From positions 5,381,216 to 5,445,215 of the forward strand of contig NC_054752.1 in assembly GCF_018143015.1 (NCBI RefSeq): 64,000 bases of DNA, given 5' to 3'. Shown piece by piece: positions 12,530-25,381 of this stretch. The notes below the pieces were generated by a model. The model was not told the DNA's origin and did no database searches. It saw only the letters and a list, made by a program, of their open reading frames with translations. A program made the translations under genes and the position numbers. Within the stretch, counting starts at the first letter, position 1, and every line of letters starts with the position of its first letter. This DNA comes from Lytechinus variegatus (Eukaryota > Echinodermata > Echinoidea > Temnopleuroida > Toxopneustidae).

Positions 12530-13425
12530 GGTATACCATTGACTACCATTTATCATACACCATTGATATACCATTGGAATACCATTCGCACATCACCCAC
12601 CATACACCAATGGTATACCATTCAAGCCTCAATGGTATACCATTCAAACTAATTTAAATAATTGGGACGTTACTATTACCATATTCATGAGCACCATTTA
12701 CCATTCATATACCATTGATCAAACACCATTCACCATTGATCTACCATATGGCCACTATAGACAGGTTTACCATTGACCACCATTCACCATTCAGCCACCA
12801 TTCACTGGCCTACCATTTACCATTCAGCCACCATTCACTGGACACCATTGGCCTACCAATTGCCTTTCACCATACACCATTCGCCTACCATTGATCATAC
12901 ACCATACACCATTCATGTACCATCCACCATCCGCGCACCATTCATCGTACACCATTCGCGTACTATTCACTGTACACCATTCACCGTACACCATTCGCGT
13001 ACCATTCAACGTACACCATTCGTGTACCATTCGACACTCACCATTCAACCACCATACACCGTTCACCATTGATTGACCATTCACTTTACACCATTCTACC
13101 ATACACCATTGACCTACCATTTACAGTACACCATTGGCCTACCATACACCATTGAACTACTATTCACCGTACACCGTAGGCTTACCATACACCATACACC
13201 ATTGGCTTACCATACACTGTACACCATTTACCATACAATACTGTCATACCATACACTCTATACTATTAGTCAACCATTCAAATAACACCATTGGTCATAC
13301 ACTATAGACCACAAGCGTACATTCAATGGTAGACTAATGGTAGACAGAACAAAGATGTGCAATGTATAGTAAGCCAATAAAGTACAGTGAATGGTAGACC
13401 AATGGTGTACAGCATATCTCTGGGG
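12530..13425. repeat. ACCATT minisatellite, left end of FB1
   Basis: Irregular short units built around CACCATT and TACCATT, spaced roughly 11-18 bases apart. Open frames here on both strands are products of the repeat and not genes. Confidence 0.85.
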
Positions 13426-13498
13426 TTAATGGTAGGCTTGATAATGGAATAAGTATACACAAGAAAAATAAATGAAAGCAGTTATTTCAAGAACGTCA

Positions 13499-14102
13499 TT
13501 AAAGGGGAATCCAGCCTTGGCCATAGAATGTTGTGTTGGGAAGGAGAAAAATAAATTAAACAGAATGGTGAAAGTTTGAAAGAAATTGGACAAGCAATAA
13601 GAAAAATATAGCTGCTTTAAAATTGAGATCACTAATACCATGTAGATTTCAAATTGGCAACTGGGTAAGTAAATTATGACAAGGGGCAAGGACAACTTTC
13701 CCATAGGCCATGTACTTTATTATCAGGGATTTGTGGTTTTCTCCTAAGTACCCATTCCCCTGGGGCAGTAATCTAAATATAACCCATTGTAGTATATTGT
13801 TTAATGTCCTCATGAAAGAAAAATATAATTTGAAATAAAACTTTTGGGAAAAATGACATTTTAGCCATAATATGTATTGGAGTACATGGAAGAGTAGTCC
13901 TTGCCTTACATCACTATGACATCACATAAGCGGCCAATTTGAAGTCTCCATGGGTATAGTGATTACCAATATTTACAACTTTAAAAAAATCATAACTTTC
14001 TTGTTATTTGTCCAATGTTGTTCAAACTTTCACCTATCAACTTGTCTGATTTTTCTTTTTCTTATAAAAACAAGGTTTCATTTGGGTTGGATTCCCCTTT
14101 AA
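13499..14102. mobile_element. Fold-back MITE, TTAAAGGGGAATCCA ends
   Basis: It starts TTAAAGGGGAATCCAGCC and ends GGTTGGATTCCCCTTTAA. The arms stay partly complementary for over 100 bases. It is similar in design to the MITE at 5090 but has different sub-terminal sequence. Non-coding. Confidence 0.8.
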
Positions 14103-14804
14103 ATTGTTTTTACTATAAGAAGTTTAAGTGCTGCATAAATGGCACAGAGTATTCACAAGTATAGACTTTATAATTAAAGCACATAAGTTATTAATATATA
14201 TGACTTAGTCTTAGCTACTCGTTGATATCTCTGTCAATCTTGTTATGAAAAAAATAAACATGTATCAAGACAGATCGAGTTTGATTGAAAAACACAACAA
14301 ATGAAGACTAACATTTCCAAGAATAAACCTGTTCTCTCTTATTGCTTTTTACATGGATTGAGTACTTGGCAAAACCACTGTTCTGCGTACAAACCTGATA
14401 CTTGATGTTAAATCTGTGTGTAATTGCTTTCAACAATATTAATAAACATTTTTTTACTGATAAGTTCAAGTACAAAAGAGTATTGACAGGTATGGCAAAA
14501 AAGCACCATATTATGAATACATGTGACTGCGCGACACGACAAGAGATCAATGATTACACTCCACATAGGTATTATGTTAATCTTCCTATAAACAAATTTA
14601 CATGCAAGACAGAATTTGGACAACAAACTAATGAACACCAAATTTTGAAGATTAAACTCAAAATGTGCGATAGCCTTCACATGGCCAAATGAATAAAGGG
14701 TACCACACCTAGAAGAAATGAAATATCCCCAAAAGGGGGGAAAATAGTACCCCCGTCCCCCAAATTGTTCCCTTTTTTCTTTTCACCTAAAAAGATATAT
14801 CAAT

Positions 14805-15354
14805 GGCGTGTTTCTACAAAGAATTGTTAAAAAGTATTACCCGCCTAAGTATCCAGAATCCTGGATAAGTTTCCTGTAGAAACAAACGCGATGCAGTTAA
14901 TTGATAAATTGCATCGCGCAAAATACGGTTTCTCATAACCATCTTTGAGAGGTGGTTATTGCCATGTAAATCCGTTTAACTTTTCTGTAAACATGGGGCA
15001 AAATAGCATTCATGTCTGGCTTAAGTGCTTGAACCCAGAAGTGCGATCTCACAGTATACATATATTCTGGCCTGTTTAATCTCGCCAGCTGATCGCGAAA
15101 CATGTATACCTGCTACAATGAGTGAGATCTACCATGAATTTTGAAAATTTTCCTGACGAGATGCAATTTTTGACATACCAAAATGCAATGTTGATGTTAT
15201 AGGTTGAATTTTCTGATTTCTGCCGTATTTGCGAAGCGAAATGCAAGTTAATCAGATTATTTGGTCTGTAGAAACAGCTTGGTTTAAGAGCGATAAGGTT
15301 ATTCGAGTCTGGAAAAGATAAACTGTTTTTAATGATTTACTGTAGAAACATGCC
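14805..15354. mobile_element. MITE with GGCRTGTTTCTACA ends
   Basis: GGCGTGTTTCTACAAAG at the left is answered by CTGTAGAAACATGCC at the right, with further inverted similarity inward (the TTGTTAAAAAG-type segment). About 550 bp, non-coding. Confidence 0.7.
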
Positions 15355-16237
15355 AAAAGTTTATCATAAATACAATAAAGATACATTAAGAAATAAATAA
15401 TATATCACACATAGAAAGAAAATATAATGAAAATAGGGAAAGAAAATTATTCAATTTGGAACACTAAAAAACATAAAAAAATAGAGACCTCTTTTTGCAA
15501 AATATATAGAAAATAATATATACAAGATACCCACTTATTTCTTTTCTGTCTATTTTTGCTGTGCTGAATCAGATGAATAACTCAAGTATGTGTGAGAAAT
15601 AATATGATTATTGTCTTACACAGAATCAGTAGTCAATTGTAATTTTTTACAACCTAGCTTGGACAAAATTTGAATTCATATAATACAAAAAATATATAAA
15701 TTGTGATTTTGTATATTCATGAGGACTTGAAGAGAACAGTTTTACAAAAAATAACAACTTTAATTCGTCATAACTTCGTTAATCCTCAACAAATTTTGAT
15801 GAAATTTTAAGTGCTTTTTGTTTGTCTGATGTACACTTTGAATTGTATCACATAACTTTCAGTCTCGAGTACCTCTAGCCCTTCAATCGAATGGGTTGGA
15901 CGACTGGTTACATTTTACACATAAAATAGTTATAAGGAGAATGAAGGGGACCATAGAAAGAAAGCATGAGAAAAGGGGAGATTTTGGTAGGGAGAGAATG
16001 AATCAGAAAAGCATCATGCTGAAAATTTCATTAACATCTAATAATAACAAAGTTATTGAATTTGAAATTTTAACAATATTTTGGTAAAAAAAATAACCTA
16101 ATGTACACATGATCGTCAGGAATATTTGCTAGGCTTATTGTATAAAATGAAATCATAATTATTTAATATTTTCATACATGTGTGTATGATATGTCCCAAG
16201 TATCATATCATTATTTCCAGCAATGAATATCTTCACA

Positions 16238-16809
16238 TTAAAGGTCAAGTCCACCACAGAAAAGGTTGTTTTGAATCAACAGAGAAAAATCAGGCAAGCA
16301 TCATGCAAAATATTTCATCAAAATCGGATGCAAAGTAAGAAAGTTATGACATTTTGAAATTTCGCTTATATTTCACAAATAGTTATATGCACAATTTACC
16401 CACATGCATATGAGAGAATCGATGATGTCCCTAACTTTTTGGTTTGTTTTTCATTGTTTGAATTCTACAATATTTCAAATTTTACAGATTTGACAATAAG
16501 GACCAACTGGACTGAACCAAATAATGTTAAGCAATGGTAACTCCACATGTTCAGTGAGAAATAAAACTTTATTTCATAGGTCAATGGGGAGAAAATTATA
16601 TTTCATATTCAAAAAAAGAAAAGAAAAGTGAATGAGTGATATCATCAGTTCCCTCATTTGCATACCGACCAGGATATGCATATAAATATTAAGTGAAATT
16701 GAGTGAAACTTAAAAATGTCATACCTTTCTTATTTTTCATCCGATTTTTATGTTTGATTTTTCTCTTTTTAATCAAATCAACATTTTGTTAGGGTGGACA
16801 TGTCTTTGA
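16238..16809. mobile_element. MITE with TTAAAGGTCAAGTCCACC ends
   Basis: The left end is TTAAAGGTCAAGTCCACC; the right end carries GGTGGACATGTCTTTGAA as the degenerate inverse. Internal segments such as AAAATCGGATG recur inverted. The MITE at 57083-57417 belongs to a related family. Confidence 0.7.
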
Positions 16810-16920
16810 AATAAATTTTCACTCCATTTTTTATAGTTCTCGGAGGACAAAGTGTAAATATAAAGCACGACTTCTTGTAATAAAATACAAAAGAACAAGT
16901 GGGGATATGACATCAGCTTG

Positions 16921-17105
16921 GGTACGTCATGGTCTAGTGGTTCTGACTCTCACCTTACAAACAGAGGGTCATGAATTTGAGTCCTAGCCATGGTGTGTTT
17001 TCCTTCAGCCCGAAATTTATCCACACTGTGCTGCACTAGACCCAGGTGAAGTGAATGGGTACCCGGCAGGATTAATTCCTTGAAGCTGTAATAAGAAATA
17101 TTGGA
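16921..17105 (+). mobile_element. tRNA-derived SINE (copy 2)
   Basis: It has A-box-like TGGTCTAGTGG and B-box-like AATTTGAGTCC, then the tail with GAATGGGTACCCGGCAGG and CTTGAAGCTGTAATAAG. It is related to the copy at 5801 but diverged, consistent with an old retroposon. Confidence 0.75.
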
Positions 17106-17513
17106 TGAAAACAATGCAAAGGACAGTATATTAGCTAAGGGTTCAAAACATCAATGCTTGTCGTGTGTGTAAGCTTTCTTTAGAAGTTCATATATTTTTT
17201 TAAATATCGAGCAATTTGCAGTATACACTACCATTCAATTGAATGGTGCCAATTAACAAATACCAACAAAACATTTTGTAAAATATGATAAATTATGTTT
17301 AACCATAGATGGGAAGAAAATAACCTATTATCTAATGGGAGGCCCCAATGATGACAAATACCACAACAAATGAATACCTGAGGACAAAGCGTCCACCCCT
17401 CAGCCAACATACTGATTTTTTTTTCAGCTATGCCACTGCAGGAATACAATCTGTTTTATCTCATGAAGCTTTGCAATATTTCCTACTGAAGAAAATTCTT
17501 ACACACATACCTT

Positions 17514-20500
17514 TCATAACTCCATTTTTTTCTTGTACACGGCACGTTTTCTGTGTTCAACACCCGTCGTGTCATTCCCAGATAAGGCTGGACCATTAAC
17601 CTTATCATCCAGTGTATCCGTCGTCCAAACTTTGAAAATGAAATAAAATCAATTTGAGTGTTGTAAAATCTGCATGTATGTGCAGATACAAACAAAAATA
17701 GAAAGAATGATCTTAGAACTTTAATTTTAGAGATATTTTTCATGGATCTCTGATTACCAGCCCAGAATTCAAGAAAACAATAAGGAAATGTGATATTGTT
17801 CAGCTTAGTTCAGACAAGGCTGTATTATAACTGTGCATGATTTATACTAGTAATAGCTATGTCATCTGAAATCAAATTTCCAGAGCAGCAATTTTCAAAA
17901 GGAGGGTAATCGATGACATAAATTCCATTTCCCTGGTATTGACAATCGCAGAAGCGGATCCAAGTGGGCACATTTGACCTGGGGTCCGTTGTATATTTAG
18001 AGTTGCAATAAATCGCAACTCTAAATATCATGCGCAACTTGATTTTCAACCAATCAACAGCGCGCATTTGGGACTTGCGATTGATTTTTTTACCTGCGTT
18101 TAAATGCAACTCTTTCTGCAATGGACCCCTGTGCCCCCACCTTGAGAGCAAGATAAGAATGTGGCTTTCTTACACAAGTGTTCCCCCCCTTCGAAAGTTA
18201 CAGCAAATATTTATATTGAAAATATTGTCTCATACAAGAGGATCTCTTTTTTGGTTTGCTTGTTATTCAAAGTTTCCTTGGGAAAATCTGCCCCACTACC
18301 CCCTTTGAGAAATCATGGATCCGTTCATGGACAATCATATGTCAGTGGATGAATTCCAGACATTGTTTTAGGCAAGTTTTGATCAGTAAATAAATAAAAA
18401 CAGATAAAATGTGATCACAGGACAAACTTAAAAAAAAGGATAAAATTTACTTTAAAAATTGATATGCCTAGCCCCATGAAAAAATCTAATAATACCCTCC
18501 CGCATTAATGCTTCACAAGTTTCACACCAGCCAACTTCGAGCAAAACTCCCCACCAGAAATTGTCTACACACATTTTGAGGTCAATACACAATATGCCCA
18601 CCACTTTTCAAAATATTGCGGATTGCTTGGATTTGCCGTCATGTTGATATGGACCGAAGTTATGCGACCAAAAGATTCGCATGTGGCATGTTGGCTGTTT
18701 GTTCGCCACATGTAAGCATGATTTGTTCGCTAACTTCAGTCCCAATAAACATTACAGCGAATCCAAGCAATCCGCGAAGTGATGTCTACGGATTAGATCA
18801 ACTCATCGAGATCGAAGACTAAATACAGCCGTTCCAGATATTTTGAAAAGCGGTGGTATTAACATCGAAATGTGACTGAGAGACCTGTCATGACATTTGG
18901 GAACAAATTTTGGTGACGAGGTATGCTGGTAATCAGCCGGTGCAAAACTGCATTAGCGCCATTTTTCTCTGCATAATTATTGCAGCCTCTGTAGAAAAAT
19001 TGAATAGGAATCGTTTGTCACTCTGTCCAGTCACAGTTCCACACACAAAGTGCACATTTCACCATACGTGCCATGAGTGGTAGAGTGTAACTTTATACTA
19101 ATTATAGGGGCTGCGTAGCTAGCCTTTAACATTTTTTAAACTTTTTTAAGTTTAGGACCCCTTCCATGTTTCACCTCCATTTTATCTCATTTACCAACAT
19201 CCATCAACAACAACAAATTTATAGGCCTAATTCCAAAACATTATTTGTCGCGGCAAGTTTTCAATTTCAGTGAATTAACGTTGTGCAGTATAGGCCCTAC
19301 GTGTTTCACAATTAACGTTTTGACAGTCTTGACATTAGATTAACAAATCATTCATGAATTCAACGTATTCAGAGACGGTTATTGTAAAACATTGACAATA
19401 AACATCAGGCAATATGAGCGAATTACTAATCTATTCAATGCTCCCCGAGCTAAACTCAGCCAACACAAAGCATAAGCACTCCCTATCGTCATAGCCACGT
19501 CCCGGCCGCGCGTTTCCGTTTTACACCCTGGCGAAGGCATTTCCCGGAAAAGTAGCCAAAAAGCGACTAGTGAAGAGTCTACACACGTCGCTGGTTGCAT
19601 GCAGCGTGTGAAACAGGCGAGTCCACCACCGCATGCAATTTGCAGTTACTGATCAGAGCACAGAGTTCCTCGGCACTTTTACAGAGAGAGCGGCAGTCAG
19701 GAGTGAAATCCGAACATGCTTTTGCAGTCGCGTTGTTTATGATAGTTTTTTTTTTCTAAAAATAAGTTATTAACTAAATGAATAGAATGACAGACAAAAT
19801 CAAAATAAACAGATACTTATAATGGAAAGACAAATTGAAGTTTGATGGATTGATACACTTAGAAGCTGCCGAAAGATAGATATAGAAGACTGATAAATAG
19901 ACAGAGACAAGATAGACAGATATATAGATAGATATATAGGTAGATAGAAAGAAATAGAGAGAGAGAGAGAGAGAGGTGGATAGATAGATAGAAAGAGAGA
20001 GAAAGAGGGAGAGATGGATGGATAGATAGATAAATAGAGAGGGGGAGAGACCGAGAGGTCGATATATAGAGGGAGAGGGGGAGAGAGAAAGAGAGAGAGA
20101 GAGATATTAGACATAGAAATATGGACGGATCGACAAAGAGAAAGAGACGGAAAAAAGACAGATGCTAGAGAAGGAGAGAGAATTTGACAGACAGATAGAT
20201 AGAAAGATAAAGAATGAGAGAGACGGAGAAGATAGACAAATTAACAGATAGATAGATACATAGATAGATAGATATATAGATAGAAATAGAGAAAGACAGA
20301 CAGATGGATAGATAGAGGATTTGAGAGATAGATAGATGAGAGATAGATAGATGTTAGATAGATAAAAAGGGAGAGAGACAAAGAATATTAACAAATTAAA
20401 AGATAGATACTCTAGTTTAAAAAATAGATAGATAAATAGATAGATAGATAGATAGAATGAGAGAAAGACAGACAGATGGATAGATAGATAGAGAGAGAGA

Positions 20501-22040
20501 TAGATAGATATTAAATTAACAGATAGATAGATACATAGATAGATAGATATATAGATAGAAATAGAGAAAGACAGACAGATGGATAGATAGAGGATTTGAG
20601 AGATAGATAGATGAGAGATAGATAGATGTTAGATAGATAAAAAGGGAGAGAGACAAAGAATATTAACAAATTAAAAGATAGATAGATACTCTAGTTTAAA
20701 AAATAGATAGATAAATATATAGATAGATAGATAGATAGATAGAATGAGAGAAAGACAGACAGATGGATAGATAGATAGAGAGAGAGATAGATAGATATTA
20801 AATAGACTAAAGAATGAGAGAGACAGAGAAGATTATTAACAAATTATCAGATAGATAGTTAAAAAATAGATAGATAAATAGATAGAGAGAAATAGAGAAA
20901 GACAGACAGATGGATAGATAGATAGGGAGAGATAGAGAGAATTTGTGAGATAGATAGATGTTAAATAGATAAAGAATGAGACAGGGAAGATTATCAACAA
21001 ATTAATGCAGATAGATGGGGGAGAGAACTTGCGAGATGGAGATATGTTATAGATATATGGACGGAAAAGAGAAATAGAGAAAAAGACAGACAGATGGATA
21101 GATAGAGGGAGGGAGAGAGATAGAGAATTTGAGAGATTAATAGATGTTAGATAGATAAAGAATGAGAGAAACAGAGAAGATAGACAAATTAACCGATACT
21201 GTAGTTTCATAGATAGATAGATGGAGAATTTGAGAGATAGATAGATGTCAAATAGATCAAGAATGATAGAAAAGAGCGACTAATTAACAGATAGATACTG
21301 TAGTTACTTAGGTAGCTAGAGAGAGAGAAATAGAGAAAGACAGACAGATGGATGGATAGATAGAGAATTTGAGATAGATAGATGTTAGATAAAGAATGAT
21401 GAGAGAGGGAGAGAAGATTATTAGATAGATAGATAGATAGATACTGCAGTTACATAGATAGAGATAAAATTTGAGAGATAGATATATAGACAGATAGAGA
21501 GAAAGACAGACATCAGCAAATCGGCAAGGCAAATGATCAAGGCAAACATTCGTATTGAACCTGGAAAGTATAAGCTCAGCTGCATTTGTGCGGATAACTT
21601 CGGTGCGGACTTTGGATCGCGCGCCCAGCTGATAATGTAAACAATTATAGACGTAGACTCTTCACTAGTCGCTTTTTGGCTACTTTTCCGGAAAATGCCT
21701 TCGCCAGGGTGTAAAACGGAAACGCGCGTCCCGGCCGCGTAGAGCAGCGGCCAGCGCCAACGGGGCAATGGCGGTGGCAGTGTAGTGGTCGTGGCAGTAC
21801 ACCGACATCTAACATTTTGAGACAATTTGAGAAATAAATCAAAGAAAATTGTTATAGAACTTACTGTTTAGACTTCTACAAATGACTTTGAAGTCGCTGT
21901 CCGAATCTGACCCATGTTCCTTTAGTTTTTGATGAATTATCGACGGACTTATCAACAGCAAAACGGCGGTCCCGGTAGATGGAGTTTTCTTTTTCAAATA
22001 TTGTAATTGGCGGTTAGACGCACGTGCGCGCGCGTGCAAT
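17514..22040 (-). CDS. Possible two-exon gene fragment inside FB1, unrecognised
   Basis: On the minus strand an open stretch at about 21865-22010 (with QYLKKKTPSTGTAVLL and HGSDSDSDFKVICRSLN) ends at the good donor GTAAGT (21859-21864). An exon at 17511-17629 follows a pyrimidine-rich acceptor and, joined in the matching phase 1, reads WTTDTLDDKVNGPALSGNDT and then RKRAVYKKKMEL to a TGA at 17514-17516. The intervening 4.2 kb holds the fold-back element at 19508-21727. No start codon is visible in the upstream frame. I do not recognise the product and cannot exclude coincidence. Confidence 0.22.
17980..18130. mobile_element. Small MITE, GGGGTCCGTTG ends
   Basis: GGGGTCCGTTGTA at the left and CAATGGACCCCT at the right are inverted. 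An inner AGAGTTGCA/TGCAACTCT pair repeats the symmetry. About 150 bp. It resembles the GGGGCCCGTTGCAT-type MITE at 24266. Confidence 0.6.
18597..18858. repeat. Short fold-back (about 260 bp)
   Basis: CCACCACTTTTCAAAATAT with ATTGCGGATTGCTTGGATT is answered inverted by AATCCAAGCAATCCGC and ATATTTTGAAAAGCGGTGG. It is probably a small non-autonomous element. The 68-codon plus-strand open frame across it comes from the palindrome. Confidence 0.65.
19508..21727. mobile_element. MULE-like fold-back element with a GATA-rich core
   Basis: Inverted arms of about 90 bp (from GCGCGTTTCCGTTTTACACC at the left, its inverse ending at 21727) enclose ~1.7 kb of GATA-rich simple repeat. An exact 9-bp direct repeat GTCCCGGCC lies immediately outside both ends (19499-19507 and 21728-21736), as expected for a Mutator-like target duplication. 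There is no transposase, so it is non-autonomous. It lies within FB1, in the intron of the possible gene fragment there. Confidence 0.75.
19865..21510. repeat. GATA/GACA/GAGA simple-repeat field
   Basis: Mostly GATA tetranucleotides mixed with GAGA and GACA. Larger blocks also repeat: the segment from about 20230 to 20470 recurs near 20515-20760. The minus-strand frames full of Tyr-Leu-Ser-Ile are shadows. Confidence 0.95.
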
Positions 22041-22459
22041 AGAGCTAGCTAGCAAGCAGCCAATTAAGCGGCCCGGCCCTGCTTGCCAACGCGTACGCAT
22101 ATGGGGGGGGGGGAGAGGGGTGGATTAAAACCAAATCAGGGGTGTCTTCTTTTTCGTCTCGATTGCTTCTGGGTTGGAAACCATGATGGCGTGAGTGCCA
22201 CTGTTTTCCTTGGATCTTGGAATCTATGAAAAAAGTTTTCGATCCCTTCACTTTTTTTCCTGTTCTCTCTCTTATTTTCTTTTTTATTTTCGTTGTCTTT
22301 TTTTTCTGTTAATCTTTCTTTTCTTCTTTGCCTTTTTTCTTTTCTTGTTTTTTCCCCTTTATATATATTTTTTTACTCACTCCTCTTAGTTTTAATTTGC
22401 TTTTGTTATGATTGAAATTGAGATTTCATTCAGTAGATTTCTTTTCTGTTACATTGTAC

Positions 22460-25373
22460 GGTTACACTTCGTAATTCCGAAGCTTCGTAATTCCGAAGGT
22501 TCTTTATTCCGAAGGTTCGTAATTCCGAAACACGTAAATTGCCTATACCTCGATGTTCGTTAATCCGAAAACGAAAAAGGGTTCGTTAATCCGAACATTT
22601 GTGGCGTAATTCCGACGATTCGTTATTCCGAAGGTTCGATAATCCGAAAACGAAATAAGGTTCGTTGTTCCGAAGGTTCGTTAATCCGAAAACGAAATGA
22701 GGTTCGTTGTTCCGAAGGTTCGTTAATCCGAAAACGAAAAAAGGTTCGTTATTCCGAAGGTTCGTTGATCCGAAAACGAAATAAGGTTCGTTTTTCCGAA
22801 GGTTCGTTAATCCGAAAACGAAATAAGGTTCATTTTTCCGAAGGTTCGTTAATCCGAAAACGAAATAAGGTTCGTTAATCCGAAAACAACATAAGGTTCG
22901 TTAATCCGAAAACAAAATAAGGTTCGTTAATCCGAAAACAACATAAGGTTCGTTAATCCGAAAACAAAATAAGGTTCGTTAATCCGAAAAAATGAAAACC
23001 GGGAAAGCAGAGGCAGTGGCAAGGGGAGGGGGGGGGCGGGGGACACTGTTGCCGTTCAATTATCATACGAGGATGGGAAGGCAAGGGCGGCCGAACGAAT
23101 TTTCGTTAGGGGTAAAGCCACTGAACAAATGAAACTCATACGTCAAAATGGGCACTTTGGTCATATTTTCACCTTAAGACTATCATCTGCTTGAAGTCAT
23201 TGTGTGTTTGATAGTGATTAAGTAGAGAAAAACTTTTTCGAAGTGACTTCTTATTATGGCAAAATGTATATTTAGGCTTTATTTTTCGGGAGAGATTATA
23301 ATGAGCGAGCGGCTTGGTAAAACAAATTCAAAGGTGAAGTTGTATAACGTTTTTTTGTGGTAAAAAAAATCAGCACTCCGAAGTGCAGTCACTATACGTT
23401 TGTGATCTTCAAAGCGAGATGCCTATGTAACTAAATTTAGATAATAACTGCTAGCAAGAAGCGCGAACAGAATTTTTAAATATATAAGCTCTGACCTGAT
23501 CTAAAGGGGACATTTTAAGAACTTTTTGCAGTTAGCCATGAAGACGATGCGTGTTTTAACCAATGGCGGCGGAACGTATTATTTTTTTGGGGGGGGGCAA
23601 AGCAAAAAAAAAGGGGGGCCAATAGGGGCAATTTGGTGCAAACGGATATTTTCACCATTAGATTATCATCTGTGTAAAGAGGTTGTGTGTTTTGTAGTAA
23701 CTAAATTGAGCACAATTTTTTAAGTGATCACTAAAGTTATATATTTACGTTTCATTTCTGCGAGCGTAGAGAGCAAGCGGTTTGGGGGAAAAGTCAAATC
23801 TGAAGATGTAAAATTCGCCTTTTTGGTCAATTACTGTTAAAAGGGCATCCTTGTGAGATGTTGCGAGCGAATCACGTGCTCAAACTTTTGGAAATTTCAT
23901 GTGGGCCTAGAATGATAATATTGATATAGATATCATTTGCCCAGGGAAGCCACTTCAGTTCTGAAAACTATTCTCCCAGCTATTATTATTTTTTTACAAG
24001 AATTCTTAGAACACGTAGAATGTCCAGTTTTCAGGTTTGAAAATCGGAAAAATTTGGCTCACGTTTCTCGCTCGCATCAAGTATTGTTTATTGAGGAACT
24101 CATTCTATTCCTGGTTACAAAAAAAAAGAAGTATGAAATGTCCAGTTTTCAGGTTGGAATATCACAAATTTTAAGCTTGCGGTTCGCGCTCTCATTATTT
24201 AGTTCGTGAGATATCTATATTCTATTCATGAGTCACTAAATGCAGTCCTTAAAAGATTACTTTCTGAAGCCTGTTGCATAAAACTTTTTACCTGAGAAAA
24301 CTCTGGTAAAAACTAAAAACTATAAGGTTAGTCTGATTTCCGCCATTGACTTTAGCACAGGGCAAAAACTTCTGTAAAAACAACCTGAGTTTTCTCAGGG
24401 AAAAGTTTCATGCAACGGGCCCCAGGTCAGTATTTCAACAAATTACAGCTCGCCCTCGCATTAATTCTTTAGAAAGATACACATCTTTCTCACGATTACA
24501 AAAAAAAATGCTCCGAATGCTCACTTCACGTCTTGTTACATGAAATGTCTACTAGTTTCAGCTTGCGATTCGCGCTTTCAACATCTCACAAGGATCATTA
24601 TTAGTATTATTTTTATTACCAGCAGAAGCTGTTATTAAAAATGACATCCCCTCCAATACAAATCCTATTATCTAGAGGTTGCTCGCACGCTTCCAACACA
24701 CTTGATCCCCTGCATCTTTAATTAAACCATTTGCTTATAGGCAGCAATTGCTCAGATAAAATCGAAATTAGCCTATGCTTGATCAGGGCGCCATTCTTAA
24801 TGAAATACATGCTTTGGCCCCAACACACGCATGTATCATCGATCATTATTACTATCATTGCATAATATCGTGTAATCTTGTAATGACAACATCGTTTTTG
24901 TTACCAAAATGAATTATTTTCATTTTCGGAAATACGAACCTTATTTAATTTTCGGATTAACGAACCTTATTTCGTTTTCGGATTAACGAACCTTATTCCG
25001 TTTTCGGATTAACGAACCTTCGGAATTACGAACCTTATTTCGTTTTCGGATTAACGAACCTTCGGAATTACGAACCTTATTTCGTTTTGGGATTAACGAA
25101 CCTTCGGAATTACGAACCTTATTTTGTTTTCGGATTAACGAACCTTCGGAATTACGAACCTTATTTCGTTTTCGGATTAACGAACCTTCGGAATTACGAA
25201 CCTTATTTCGTTTTCGGATTAACGAACCTTCGGAATTACGAACCTTATTTCGTTTTCGGATTGACGAACCTTCGGAATTACGAACCTTCGGAATTACGAA
25301 CCTTCGGAAATACGAACCTTCGGAATAACCGAACCTTCGGAATTACGAAGCTTCGGAATTACGAATGTATGCG
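22460..25373. mobile_element. Fold-back element FB2 with TTCGTAATTCCGAAGG arms
   Basis: The left arm (22460-22993) opens with TTCGTAATTCCGAAGCTTCG and the right arm (24925-25373) closes with its exact inverse. Both arms are tandem arrays of related words, TTCGTTAATCCGAAAACG with AAATAAGG (26-bp units at the left, 42-bp composite units at the right). An exact 8-bp direct repeat CATTGTAC lies at 22452-22459 and 25374-25381, as for hAT-type duplication. The ~1.9-kb interior has no recognised gene and contains a small MITE at 24266. The plan resembles the published sea urchin TU fold-back elements. Confidence 0.75.
24266..24425. mobile_element. Small MITE, CTGTTGCATAAAAC ends
   Basis: CCTGTTGCATAAAACTTTTT at the left is answered by AAAAGTTTCATGCAACGGG at the right. 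An inner TGAGAAAACTC/GAGTTTTCTCA pair continues the stem. Nested in FB2. Confidence 0.65.
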
Positions 25374-25381
25374 CATTGTAC

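Noticed and set aside
12773-13285. His/Thr-rich frames
   Set aside because: Shadows of the ACCATT minisatellite.
19800-21532. Tyr/Leu/Ser/Ile-rich minus-strand frames
   Set aside because: Translations of GATA/GAGA simple repeats.
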